A stretch of DNA of 64,000 nt from Strix aluco (Eukaryota; Chordata; Aves; Strigiformes; Strigidae): assembly GCF_031877795.1 (NCBI RefSeq), contig NC_133932.1:25112180-25176179 (forward strand). The letters are read 5' to 3'. The translations under genes and the position numbers were made by a program. The stretch's first letter is position 1. The number at the start of each line of letters is the position of its first letter. The notes beneath the pieces are model-generated. The model was given only the letters and a program-made list of their open reading frames with translations, did no database searches and was not told the DNA's origin. Positions 12,601 to 24,900 of this stretch are shown here, piece after piece.

Positions 12601-15600
12601 CGCACACTATTCATGCTTCATAAAACTGTGCTGTTTGACACTTCTCCAGATAGATGCAGCCTCCTGATGATGTGTCATGCTTCATTATGTTAGCAAGTTC
12701 TGTTCCTTAGAGTTAATCAAACGGCCAGTGGAATTTTCTCACATCTTTTTCATATATGTCTTATGCAAGATTCTTTGCTGAAGGAAGACATTTTATATCA
12801 CACTGAAATTGCTTTTAAGAACAATTCTATAAATGATGAAGAGCGTGATAAGGTCAAAAGTGTGGGATAAGCCAAGAAGGTGGGCCTAGTCCTCCAGCTG
12901 TTTGCACAGGTGTTTTGCTAGTGCAATCCTGTTGTCCTTGGGGAACTTGTATCTGCCTTGGGACTAGGCTGGTTTTCAGTTATGCCACCAAACGAGAACT
13001 CCCCAACTGATCTCTGCAACTGTAGCCCACAGAGAAGGAATTGTACAAATGCGTTTCCAGAACAAAAGAAGTAACATAGTAGAAAAAAGGACAGAGAATT
13101 AGTAGAATTATGCGTGTGCTGATACAGGAATAATATTTTATAGCACTAGGGCCATAGCAATGTATTCAAACACTAACATGCACGTTGTTTTGGTGCTTTA
13201 AAACATCACATGTTCCCAATGAGAAAGTTGGAGCTATATGTTGTCTCTGATGTTTGTGCATGTACTTTCCTTATTCCACTCCCTATTTACAAAGTATGTT
13301 TTTCCCCTCATTGATGCTGGAACCAAAACCGAGCTTCAATCAGACCTGAAATATCTACCAATATATTTTTATGTTCAGAAGGTCAGCTTCTGTTCTACTG
13401 AAGGTTAAGAGGTTCTTCATTCAGTATGAGTCAAGTCTAACTCATCCCAGAAGTCCCATCAGACTTCTGCTCCATCTTCATTTTTTACTAAAAGGTGAAT
13501 GTGACACTTTTCCAGGAGTAATGAGGTCACCCTGTACTCTGGCATCACTCTTTCCACCTTCCTCTTCCCACAAGAACTGTCAGCAGAAGTACCATTGCTG
13601 GGTGAGAGGAACCATCCCTCTACATAGCATCTGTGGATGCTGTGTAGGACAGGAAAAACTTTGTTTGCACCAAAACATGTCAGAATGTCAACCCATCTCA
13701 AACTTATTTGCATTTTCCTGTAAATCTAATGAGTAGAAAGTTCCTTTCAGGAATACACTAATTTATTTATGTTAAATCTCATCTCTTTCAATTTTTTTTT
13801 TTTAATAGGAAGTCTTTTGGATTTAGATTCTCTGAGCATATGAGTTAAATCCTCAATTCTACTAGGCTAATAAGCATAGCTGAGGCCTGATCAACAATTA
13901 GCTTAGATTGAGACTGAAAATCTTAATAACAACAAGTATTTGGAGAGAGTTTGTCAATGTCTGTACTGTTGCAAGCTATTCAGTCTCACAGCCTTGCCCC
14001 AAGCATTGGCCAGGAGGTTGCAACCGTTGTTGCAAGGGGCCTTGAAGTTCAGCAAACATTAGAAATAATTTTTCTATCATTCTCAAAAAAAAGAAATATA
14101 CTTTTCTTCTAAAAGAGAGGTAAAATGTATTTTGCCTTTTTTGATCACTTGTTTAATAACAAAACCAGCTACATACAAAACCACACTGAAAGTCAAAGCT
14201 TGTCAACTCTGCTTCATCACCACTGAATTATGACAAACAGCATACCTCTGGGTCTAGCATTTGTCAGCTACCTGCTGCTCCAGAACCAGCAGAGGGAGCA
14301 CAAAACACTGTTTGTTTGTTTGTTTTAATTTTTAGTGATAGTGTGGTTGACTTAAAAATGACAATCAGAAATCCCAGAGGCTGTTAGAACCCATAGAGCA
14401 CCATCAAGTGATATAATTTTCTAGCTGTCTGCTTAGAACTGTTACTGATGGTATCTCTTGTCTCCCAAAAAATCATACACAAGTTCCAGGTATTGCTTGT
14501 TTCCTTCAGAAAATCTGTCTAATCTGTTTGCTATGGGTTCAACTTTAATTTTTCAGCTGAACTGTAGATGCCACATCTTTTGATCACCACCTAAAGGTCC
14601 AAATGAGTGGTAAAATACTTAGGAATGTGTAAAATTTTCTACTTTATAATAGACTACCTTGGCTGATATAATTCTGGAGCAAGTTAGCATCATGATCTTG
14701 TCAATTCAGTTTTTATATCTTTTCTGTGTTATACAGCTGTGTGTATGTTCTGCAGTTCTTGAAATATCTTTTTCCAGCTTCACTGCCTGAGGCCACAAGT
14801 GTGCAGCACAGTTCTGTCTCCTAAAGAATGTCAAACATAATAAAAAAAATGAACTTGCAAAAGAGCTGATTTTTGAATGCCTTCCTGCTTGATTCTACTG
14901 CCTGCTCTTTTTGCTTTCCCCAGTTCTCTGAGGTTTTATTTTCTGCTTTTGGAACTGTATCCAAAGCTTCCTCAGAATGAATTGCTTTTAAAAAGCTTCC
15001 TCATAATAAGGCTTGTCACACAAATGAATGGAGCATTGCTGAACTCTCACAATGTGGCACAGGCTGACTCAACCTTTCGATGCTTGCTCTCAGAATTAGC
15101 ATTCTTGTCTAACAATGGTTTTTGCCCCTTCTCTTTCTGCTACTGAAGCTTGTGACCTGGTACATTCAAGAAATCACACTCACAAAAATGAATGAAAAGT
15201 ATGGGGATTAAAGTGAAGGTTAACCTCACAGAATAGGAGAACTTTAAATTCGGCTTGTCTTCCTTATCCATTGGACTTAAGTATTGTAGTAGAAGCAGAA
15301 GAGTGAGTGATCTTGCATTCAGTGCCAAAGGTGAAGGCAGCTTTCTTCACAAGGGGCAAAGCCTGCATCCTTTAAGAGTAACTTCAATGAAATGAGTCTC
15401 ATGGCTGAGGCAAACAGGACTGGGCCACAAATGCATACTCTTCTGCTTGACCAAGAAGGACAGAAGAAGTGCTCAGTATCTGTTCAACACCTTGTGCCCC
15501 TTTAGACTGTTGAACAGCCTGACCATGAAGGAGAAAAGATGCAAGCTACCTGTTTTGAACTGGTGAATGCTGAAAGAGTATAGGCTAGAAAGACTTCCCG

Positions 15601-15891
15601 CCAATTTGTTGAAGACAGTAGCAGTAAATAGAAGAGAAGAGGGCAGTCCTGCTGTCAGGAGTCCTGAGAACTGAACAGTTCTCACTAGAGCTCACACCTG
15701 AATTACTGGTGTTGAGCAGCCCTGGGGGTTGTGTCTGCTTGTGTCTGCCCCAGACTGCATCTAAACGTACAAAGTTCTGGAGAAATCTTGAGGACAGCCT
15801 TCTTCCCAAAGGGGACACAGTGCAGAAGGAAAAAGAGTGAGAATTTATCTGAAATCCTGAATTTCCATTCTGCATGTAATTTTAACCGTGT
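6661..15891. other. Non-coding unique sequence with minor simple repeats
   Basis: No gene or known transposable element was recognised. Small simple repeats include a GA run (7408-7419), a TA run (7433-7449) and A15 (8474-8488). Open stretches of 112 codons at 7812-8150 (- strand) and 121 codons at 13371-13736 (+ strand) show no domain, no splice-flanked structure and no gene-like composition, so they are treated as chance. Confidence 0.55.
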
Positions 15892-15992
15892 GAAGGAAGG
15901 AAGGAAAGAGAGACGAAGGGAAGAGAGAAGAGGGAAGCAATAAGAGGGAAGAGAAAGGAAGGGAAGGGAAGGAAAAGGAAAAGAGGAAGAAC
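15892..15992 (+). repeat. Purine-rich GGAA-type low-complexity tract
   Basis: About 100 bases that are almost entirely A and G on the + strand. They are built from imperfect GGAA, GGGAA and GAGA units with only a few interruptions. The irregular units suggest an old, mutated microsatellite. Such homopurine stretches are common in vertebrate non-coding DNA and can adopt non-B structure. Confidence 0.85.
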
Positions 15993-16053
15993 ACCAAGAC
16001 TCCAGTTCAGCATTTACTACTGAAATGTCCAGTGGAATGGAAACTCAAATAAC

Positions 16054-16073
16054 TTTTTTTTTTTTTTTTTTTT
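16054..16073 (+). repeat. Poly(T) run of 20
   Basis: An uninterrupted run of 20 T. It could be the poly(A) tail of a minus-strand retrocopy, but no recognisable retrocopy body follows, so it is listed as a simple repeat only. Confidence 0.9.
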
Positions 16074-17256
16074 AATAATCACAATAATGTTTTATTTCAA
16101 TCTTTAGAAATCATGTGTGACTCCCCATGCTGATCTGGGAGACTTGCATTTAGGCTTTCAGCCAGCTATCATGAGTGCTGGAAAAGCCTTGGTAGTCCCA
16201 GCTCAACTGAGAGTGTCTCTGATGTGTTATATGGTATGCATGGCATCCTCTACAATCAGAGTGTAAAAATCTGATGACTAGAGAAGTTCTTTTCATGTCT
16301 TGGCTTCTTCTGCTTAATATTTTTGCAAAAGCAAGCAGTCTAGAAACATTGTGTGTGGTGGACAGCATCACATTTCTTCCATGAAATTTTAATCCCAGTT
16401 TGCACTGGTGACCTTGTACAATCTCTGAAACCTCCATTGCTTCACTGATTAAGATCATGGACTGACAGTTTTCTGCTTTCTATGCAAAAGATACATAACA
16501 CCTTGCTTGATTACAGATACAATTGCACAGAATTATTAGCATTATGCAGTAGAAATGATGAAAGTGCAATTTATGATCATCTGGCTCCCAGCCTACTGTA
16601 CTTTATTAAAGCAAGAGAATATTTTGGGGAAGGAAAATAGGAAGCAGGAGCAGGGTAGCTGATGATCCCATATTCAATGCCACTTGAGGCAGAAATGAAG
16701 CATGCAAAATTTAACCCAGAATTATTAACATTCCTGGGGTTATAAACTATACTGAAAACTGAAAGCTATAAAGGAAATTATTAGACAACCTTAATTAAAA
16801 ACATCACTACCAGCTCTCCACATAATAAACACACTAGATCTGAGTAAAAGAAAATTAAGTTAATAGTGAATAAATGTTTGAAATAAAAGGAAGATTTTAC
16901 AATTTGGTGTTGGGAGGGCTTTGTGGACAGGGTCTGACCCCCCACCTATTTCAGATGATGGTGGTGACTAATCATGAAGCTGCTGAATTTGGGAGGGATG
17001 TACATACCCACCCCGTCATACCGTGGAAAGATGAAAGCAGAACACCCATTACCCCTAAATTAGCACTAGATGAGGAAAGAGAAAGATAAATGCCAGAGAG
17101 GCTGGGCTCCCTGCCGGTGGGAGGGGGCAGATGAGAGGCCAAGCAGGGAGGGGAGCTGACCTGCCACCCCTGTTTGGGAGGGAGCCAAGCCCAGTTGCAG
17201 AGGTGAGCAGGACCCCAACGCAGAGCACCCGACAGGTAGAGCCTTAGACAGGTCCT

Positions 17257-17410
17257 GGCTAGCTAAAGCAGAGGTCAGGCTGAACAAATCTGATTAACTT
17301 CTCCTAGGAAGTGACAATGACAGCTGACAGGAGCACCGCAGTAGGCATAATCTCCTTGGACTTCAAGAAGCCTTTTGCTGTGGTATGGCTTCAAAGGCTG
17401 GGTTTTAAAA
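17257..17410 (+). mobile_element. CR1 LINE reverse-transcriptase fragment
   Basis: A degraded piece of CR1 ORF2. Read in the frame that includes 17311-17313, it gives T-N-L-I-N-F-S, a TAG stop at 17305-17307, then E-V-T-M-T-A-D-R-S-T-A-V-G-I-I-S-L-D-F-K-K-P-F-A. This lines up with the stretch of CR1-type reverse transcriptases that leads into the first catalytic aspartate, where the family reads close to LDFSKAFD. Here the LDF core (17356-17364) with its Asp codon at 17359-17361 survives, but the second Asp is Ala. The in-frame stop and loss of similarity on both sides show a dead, truncated copy. The GC-richer stretch upstream (about 17100-17256) may belong to the same insertion but I could not recognise it. 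Confidence 0.75.
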
Positions 17411-17991
17411 CTGGTGTTGCTGGCAGGATTTTACTAGCAAAATCAGCAACAGAGTGAAGGAGGCAGGTTAAAAGCTCATTTGGATTTGGTGCTAATCACC
17501 TTGGCAGTGACCCTTTAAAATAAAAAGCATTTTTAAAAAGACTTTATGCTTCTTGCAGCTGTAAGTACTGTCTGTACTTACCCAAACAAAGAAGGCTGAC
17601 TTCAGTCAGAAAGATGAGCTTGATAGCTTTCTTTAATTAATTCTTAATAAAAGAAAAATAAAGCAGATGAAAGAAGCCAGCTCAAGAATTTAGAAGTAAG
17701 CCAAGAATTTCATACTTACGGTCTGGGTCTTGTACGTACAAGCATCAGAGCAAATTTATTTCCATGTGTGAAAATCAATGGTCTTTATCATTGTAATTAA
17801 ATCCACACTTAAAAGTATAACTATTTTTATTAGGAGATGTTTTGCCTGCTTGTTTCAGTAAGTTATACCACTACTGGCAGACAGGGAAAGTCTCATAAAT
17901 TATAAAGGCACAATGGCATTACTTCTTTTCTTGTCAGGGTGTAAGCTGCCCAAGCACATCCTGCCATCAGGACACCATCTTGCAGTTGTTT

Positions 17992-18182
17992 TCATAGAAT
18001 CATCAAATCACTGAAACGTCAATGGGAAGGAACTGCTGAAGGTCTTTTAGCTGAAACCCCAGCTCAAAGTAGGACTGTCACCACTGCTAGATCAGATTAG
18101 CTCTGGCTGGGTCTGGTTGGGTTGTGAAGATCTGATTTGCAGACTTGACAGCTTCTCTGGGCAACCTGCTCCAGTGCTATGT
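17992..18182 (-). mobile_element. CR1 LINE 3' tail, 5'-truncated
   Basis: The + strand reads as the reverse complement of a CR1 3' end. It starts with the terminal CATAGAATCATC-type repeat at 17993, then a degenerate version of the usual block (GGAAGGAACTGCTGAAGGTC around 18024-18043, CAGCTCAAAGTAGGACTG at 18060-18077), and ends with CTTCTCTGGGCAACCTGC at 18152-18169. These are landmarks of avian CR1 3' regions. The copy is about 190 bp, heavily 5'-truncated as is usual for CR1, and diverged. It points the opposite way to the reverse-transcriptase fragment about 600 bp upstream, so the two are separate insertions. Confidence 0.8.
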
Positions 18183-20940
18183 TACCTGCCCAGCTTTGCT
18201 GTTGTTGCTTTGGTTTTGGTATTTTTTTTAGTGCTTTACCTATAGTGCTTGATGAACAGGGATCCCTGAACACTAGTTCAAAGAGGGGAAACCTTTATAA
18301 ATAAACACGTGTCCATTTTCTATTGTTTCCTGCCTCAAGAGTGTGTTAAGGCTGGATTGTCAACACTGAGTATAATGTGTTGTCTTTTGTTGATTTCATC
18401 CACTCTTTTAATGTTGTCTAAACTTTTTTTTTTTTGTACTTCATTATTGCAGTGCATTGTCTTGGGGCTATTTGAGACTGAAAAACAAGACTTTAATGAC
18501 AAAATACACAAACAAAGACAGGTTACTCTTGTCAATGTCAGCAAATAAATAGCATTAATCTGTCTTCATTACTGCCATGCATGGTGTAACACATGAGTCC
18601 ACCAGGTGTGAAGAGGTATAATATCTTTTAACCACTCTACGAGTGCTAAGAATTAAGCTGAAACTTAAACTGAAATTTTTTCTTTGATCAGCAAAGAATA
18701 GTGACAGTCATTTTGTCTTCAGAAGCGTTTTGACATCTTTCCGTTAGGGTGCTGAGAGAATGCAGAATTGTCTGACCTGACCTGTCAGCACCAGTTCTCA
18801 ATGGGAGGTGCCTCATTGCCATTTGGGCCTTTGGAAACTCTGCCTTGTCTGTATTCTGTAGTGGGATGCTTATTCCAGCTGGAGTTATATCTTTTTTCTG
18901 CTTTATTATTTAAAAGTATGAAGTTTTAATTAGCATGTAGTTATGTTTTAGAGTGCTTTAGAATATGTCATATCCTTAAAGACTTTCAGCAAATGGATGC
19001 TTGGTTGCCCCCTCCCCAACTCGAAAATGAGTTATCCAAGCAATCTGTGCTAAATGTTTTTGAGAATAGAGATTGGACACACACAACTAGATTATGTGGC
19101 AGTGTAAATCAGAGCTGTGCAATTCACTTCAGTGATTTACATTATCTGAAGTTCTGGACTATTAATTATTGGAAGCCTACCTTTTTAAAAGCAATTTTTT
19201 AGTCACTTTGACATCTAACCATCTGGCTTCAGTTTCCCTCAGTATGCACTTTCAGACATGAATACTAGGAAGCTTTGTTTAAATATGCAGATTACCTAGG
19301 CAGTGTGCAGGAGATGGTGAAAGATACAGCTTTGATTACATGGTTTATTTCTTTGCAAAGTTGTCTTGGTTAAACTTCACATACCAGTCAGTAATGGATT
19401 TGATTTGCTGGTCTCTTTACTATGGCTTTATACTACTGTTCAAGAATTTAACTGATGGGATAAGAAAAAAAAAAAAGCCCTGGCTGGTGTGAGCATCTGC
19501 CACAGTGGCTGGTCCCCCTGTGGTGGCATCAGAAGATGTTGTTTAGGGGGTGTCTGTGAGCCTGGCCATGTTTGGCAGTTTATTCCTCTGGCACATATCT
19601 GCAAAACATAGGTGTGATGTGTTTAGAATAATGGCTACTGCAAAACTATCCACACAAAATGTATATCATGGCCTATTTGCAACTCTTTTGCTGGGGAGGT
19701 TTTTGTACCCATTTTTCACAGGTTTCTATGCCTTCCCTCATGTGCATGTGTTGGGCTTGCCTCTCTCTACCTGAGTGTGCTCACACATCACATGCAGCTC
19801 TGGCACCACTGGGTCTCTCATTCCCAGCCTGGAGGCTTAGCCCTCTTTGACTGACACTGCTCCATCTGACAAGGAGGCTGAATGAGCATCCTCACCCTGC
19901 AGAGCTGATAGTCCACAGTGTTATCACCAAGTAAAACGAGCAGAAGCTGTAGACTGGGCTGTGAACCCACAGAGATCTAGGCTACCTCTTACAGGCTGCT
20001 TGCTGGGAACAGCAGAGCTCCTCAGTCCCGGCCTGAGATTCATAGCATGCTCTTTCATATAGCTCCTACACATGGACTGTAATTTTCTTTACCGTCAGAG
20101 AGCAGTCTCATCTATAAAGGAAGATCAAGTGTTTGAACACAGAGTTCTGTTCCCCCGGGTGATATGATTTTACCCAGCACAATATTTCCTGAGGCAGCAG
20201 AGTTATTGACTGCAATACTTTATGTTGCTGCAGAATGGAAGCCTCTGTAAAATAGCCTTTAATTGCCATCCTGTTTTGTCATTATTGTATGTTCAGGTAT
20301 GGATTTAGAAGGGGGTAGAGGATACAGAAGAACCTCGAAGAGCTTCAGACCAGTCCAGTATTTTTTCCTTCAGTCCTTCTGCTGAGATTTCCCCATTCAT
20401 CAGATGTGGAGATAACCTGGGGTCCTGGGCAGGGGTATGCTCCTGCACCTTTACAGTCACTACCCTCCCCGTCTCCCTCCAGCCCCAAAGCAGGAGTGTA
20501 CTCTTGTCATCTGATGTCCCCTGTAGGAGAAAATGCCCTAACATTTCTCTGCTACCACAGCTTCAAGGCTGTTACCACTCTTGTGGATAAAGCCTGAAGG
20601 CTTGATTTTATCTTGATTAGGAGTTGAGGGATGGTTTGTATATGCTGCTAATAAAAAAAGCCCCAAACACTTACCTGGAAAGGGTTTTTTTAATAATCTC
20701 AATTTTGTAACATTTGTGACATCTCAGACATTTCATCAGAGACCATGGTATGTAAATGGTTAATTTTAAGTTCCTTAAGACCTTTCTTAGAAAACTGATT
20801 TCTTATTGCCACTATTTTTTCACTCTCCCCAGTTTAAAAGAGCTATTCAGTTTCAGTAGCTTACAGACTTATATATGTACTATTAATTCAGCAAGATGTA
20901 TGTTTGTATGAAGAAAAACAGGTTAGATCATCTTAAGACC
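18183..20940. other. Non-coding sequence, no gene found
   Basis: No gene or clearly identified repeat. A moderately GC-richer stretch at about 19480-20060 has short overlapping open frames of 63-79 codons without recognisable domains. It may contain old repeat material, but no family could be named. Confidence 0.5.
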
Positions 20941-21175
20941 CTCTTCACCCCAAAACCTGTGGCAGTGCTGAGAATTCTCTGGTCCTGACATGTGCGGCTG
21001 AATTTCCCAGCTCAGTGTGTGCATCTAACAAAACCCACCTTCAGCCAATTGGACGTTTGATTTTTGAGGACCATTGAGCACTGAACATTCCCAGTGAGCT
21101 GCAATTACAGAAACAATTGTGCTAAATAACTGTGAACTGATGGTGTGTGAACATCAGCCCTCCCAACTTCCCCTT
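20941..21175. other. Possible conserved non-coding element (tentative)
   Basis: A low-repeat stretch with balanced composition, containing short inverted motifs (CACTG/CAGTG around 21080-21100 and CAATT/AATTG around 21105-21125) and homeodomain-like AATTA cores. It resembles vertebrate conserved non-coding DNA in texture, which is a weak argument. No coding potential was seen. Confidence 0.2.
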
Positions 21176-21717
21176 TCTTATTTCGGTTGAAGTCTGACAG
21201 TGCACAGGGGTACAGTGGGAATATTTTAGGGAGTGTTGATGTGCTTCAGAAATTCTGGCATTTCTTCATCTGACTGTGAATTACGCCTGTGTTTTATGAT
21301 TCCATGGGATGAATAGCCTCATATTTGCAGCTGCATTTGGTGTTGAGAAGAAAAAGGGAAGGGTATGTTTTACTGAAGGTAAAGGATCTTCAACTCCCCT
21401 CAAATAACTCCAATTCCAGTTTCAGTCATAACAGCATAAGTCAGGAGGCAGCAGCATGTTTCATATGTTTCCATAGTGCTGGACATATGTGAGATGTATG
21501 AGGCAGTTTACCTAAGACAATAATAGACTGTATCAGAAAATCTATTTTTGTTTATTAACCTTGTGAATTCTTCGTTTTGCATTTTTATTTGACACAGTGG
21601 AAAGTGGTAATATATATATTACAGTGAGACTGAAGGGTTCAACCCCCCCTTAGGAGTCATATAAGGCATGTAAAGAACATTAACTTTTTGGTCTGAGACT
21701 GGTAAATTGATACCTGA

Positions 21718-21990
21718 TGCCAACGCATGGGTCACGCACTCATGCGTCATGCCGACCACCAATGTCAGCAGAGTGCTCGAGGTCACTGTGTTCCGTTATT
21801 AAGAGTCAACAGTCTGCCTCTGCATGTTTTATACTGGTCTCGTTCTCATCTCTGCTAGCTGTCTGGATCAAATGCCACACATTGATCCCGACACAAATTT
21901 TTCACATATGATGACTCTTTTTAAATGCATGTGAAATGATTCAGTGGTCTCACTTAAATTCACGGATGAGCCTATCACGGTACTGCGTGT
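21718..21990. promoter_or_regulatory. Compact CpG-rich patch, candidate regulatory element
   Basis: About 11 CpG dinucleotides fall within some 270 bases, while the surrounding kilobases are strongly CpG-depleted. The 5' part contains a perfect 7-bp inverted repeat, ACGCATG (21723-21729) and CATGCGT (21741-21747), separated by 11 bases that hold a further CpG. It is too short and too AT-rich for a classical CpG island. Retained CpGs imply an unmethylated state, selection, or a recent insertion. A 64-codon open frame through it shows no domain. Role unknown. Confidence 0.35.
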
Positions 21991-24900
21991 CTGTCCTTGC
22001 TGGCTGCACCTGAGTGAGATCAAAAAGCTGTGTAGTTGGGCTAGGTGCTTGGTTGTCTTGCCACACTTACAGCTAACCCATCTCAGGTTGGCTACCTGAG
22101 TGAAAATACAGTGTAAACGTTGCCTAACCTCTGCAGGCAGCCAAATGATCTCTGTTTTAAAACTGCAAACTTGTTACCTGCAGTGAGCACTGAACAGACT
22201 TAAAATATTTGCTATGTAATATGAATATTAAATGTAATAATTAAGAACAGCTATATAAACATAAGGTAATCCAGTAGGTTTAACAGGTACTTCAATCCTA
22301 TTCAAGCACAGGTGGAAATGCAGACTAAATTGTGTAAACCAAACCTCCACGAAGTAATACATAAATGGTGATGTATTGTGACAAGGTAGTTAACAAAGTG
22401 TAAGGACGAGCATCTGTCTCCTGCATATGGGTTGGCAGGTACAGTGAAGACTTGAAGTGTATGAAGGCTTATAGAGAAACTTGCAGCCTACTGCCTGTGT
22501 ACAACCTCTCCCTAGCCTTATTTCTAAAACGGGACTTTTTCAATTCTTATTCTAAAAGGATGAACTGAGGAGGAAAAGGTAGTTTCTTATATGTCTGTCT
22601 GGCAATACAGGTTATTTATATTCTGATCACAGAATGGAAGTGAGTATGATTTAAAGTTAAGATATCTAGAAATAAGGATTGGAAGGCCCATAGGGAAGAG
22701 CGAAGGAATGTAAAAAGGGAAGCTGTCATTTTAATGGGAAATATTTAGTTAATAAATAAATAAATATATTAAATTTGGATGAGTTGTTAAATCAATTATT
22801 AGAAGACCTAAAACCAATATGTGATAAAGAGTTGTTCTATGTTATTTGTTTAGTTTTATTTTTCCACCTCTGATATTACAGAAACAAATGTTTGCTAAAA
22901 AAAAAGGAGAGAGGTATTTTAAGAAATTGCTCTCAAATTTGCCTGAAATGGTAACCAGACATTTCAGTAGAAAACAAAAAAGAACTTCTTCTTGCATTTT
23001 TAACATTAATGTTAATATTAATTCTACCTTTCATATGTGCATACAGTAGAAGCAAGCTACTGGCGAGTCAAGGATTACATTTAAAATTAAGATCATCACT
23101 TGTGAGACCTCCAAGGGAAGAGATAGTAAATTTAATAGCATGGTGATTTACTTTGTTGGGCTGAGTTTTTGTTCTCGTGTTTGAATGTTATGGCATCCTT
23201 TGAAAAACACGAGAAAGATTTGTAATTAGAGATCTTCTAAACTCAGAGCAAATAATTTAAGTAATGTCCACAGGTACTATAAGTTTTTACAACAGATAAT
23301 AACTTTTTACCCTTTGTCACACTTCTGCTGTCCCTTTCTCTTTAGTTCTTAGACACAACATGAGACAGGTGAGGAGATTTTCTTAGCAACATCCAAAGAG
23401 GAAAATTCTCTCTGGCAATAAGCTCTTCAGCACTTCTGCTTTAGTTCATCTTCAGTTCATGCTAGAACAGCAATGTGAGCTTTGGGAAAAACTTTCAACT
23501 TCTGCTCACTACAAATAAGGTTTCAAAATGTTATTGCTCTTAAAGGGATGAGATGAGAGTAGCTGAGTGATTGTGGTAAAAAAATCTAAAACTTTTCTAG
23601 ATATAAGCAGCTTAGGTTATGAAATGCAACAGCCATTTAAAACCATCCTTTCCTCTCCCCATATATAGAATTAGAGCCACATATGACTGTGCACAGGATT
23701 TCCACTGTATGCTATAGGTCAAGCCACGGAGGATGCATATTGCTCTTCGGCAAACCCACTGGAATATTTCCAGAGTAGGATTATCCTAGCAGCCTGATTC
23801 TAAGCGATAATAGATGCCTGCAAAGAACAATGGGAGTTTAAACAGTACAAACCTATTTGTTTTCAAGTAGGTCATAGATGGCTTGCTTTTTTTTTTTTCT
23901 TTTTTAATGGTAGAAGAGCACAGGAATGTGGACCATCTAGGTGCTAGTTGCTACGGTAACCATAAAATCACATCCTCCAAAACCTTTCTATTTAATTATA
24001 TACATCACTGACTATCGAGTGGAGTAAATTTCATTTTTTCTTTAAAACTCTAGAGTGCAAAGGAAAAAAGGCATGTTCATTGCAGTTTTAACCTTTCCTT
24101 TGTCACTGATATTCTTGGGAAGAGAATTTTTTCCTTTCTACAGGCATTTTTTGCTGATGTCCTATCCAGTTTTATTGACACAATAAATTATTGTATTGGG
24201 CTGTAGTGGTACACAGTTAAGGGTTAGAGGTTTGTCATTGTTTCTGTGTATTAATAGCCTAATTCTCCAGACTTCTCCTTGATATACATGATTTGTTCCA
24301 ACCTTCATGTTATTGGGGTTGTATTTCACCTTTGGAAATACCTGCATTGTGCTGAAATCCATGTCTACTTGAAGACTACATGAAAAACACCACCTGTATA
24401 CAGAAAACTTTATATATTGCCATTGAAAGCGAAGCCAAGATACTAAAATCAAAACTAAGATTGTACAATGGCTCAGATGTAGTTTCTGAACTGCTTTTGT
24501 GCACCAGGGTGATTTAGATGAATGGGCATTAATAGCCAGATCAGTCTGTACCCAAATAATTCAGATAATTCTTCTGTTCCTAGGCTACCTTCTTTGTAAA
24601 AAGGCAATAATTATAGCTAACTTTGATGTCTAGAGAAAAAAAGTGTAAAATATTATTATAATTTATTTTATTTCTCTACTTTCATAGCTTTTATGATATA
24701 TCCTTTTTTATGTTAGTAGAAGAGATACATATGTGACTGGCTTGTATACAGAAACCATAATTCTCTTGTTTTTTTACAACATATGTAATATGCAAATTTA
24801 AATTTTTTCTTTCTCTTCTTTAAATATTTTTCTTTAAAATATGTTGATTTAAAAAAGAAAGTAATGAGAAGTGATTTCCATACAGATATTATACATTCAT

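Noticed and set aside
13371-13736. 121-codon + frame and an 84-codon - frame over the same bases
   Set aside because: No recognisable domain and open on both strands. Treated as chance.
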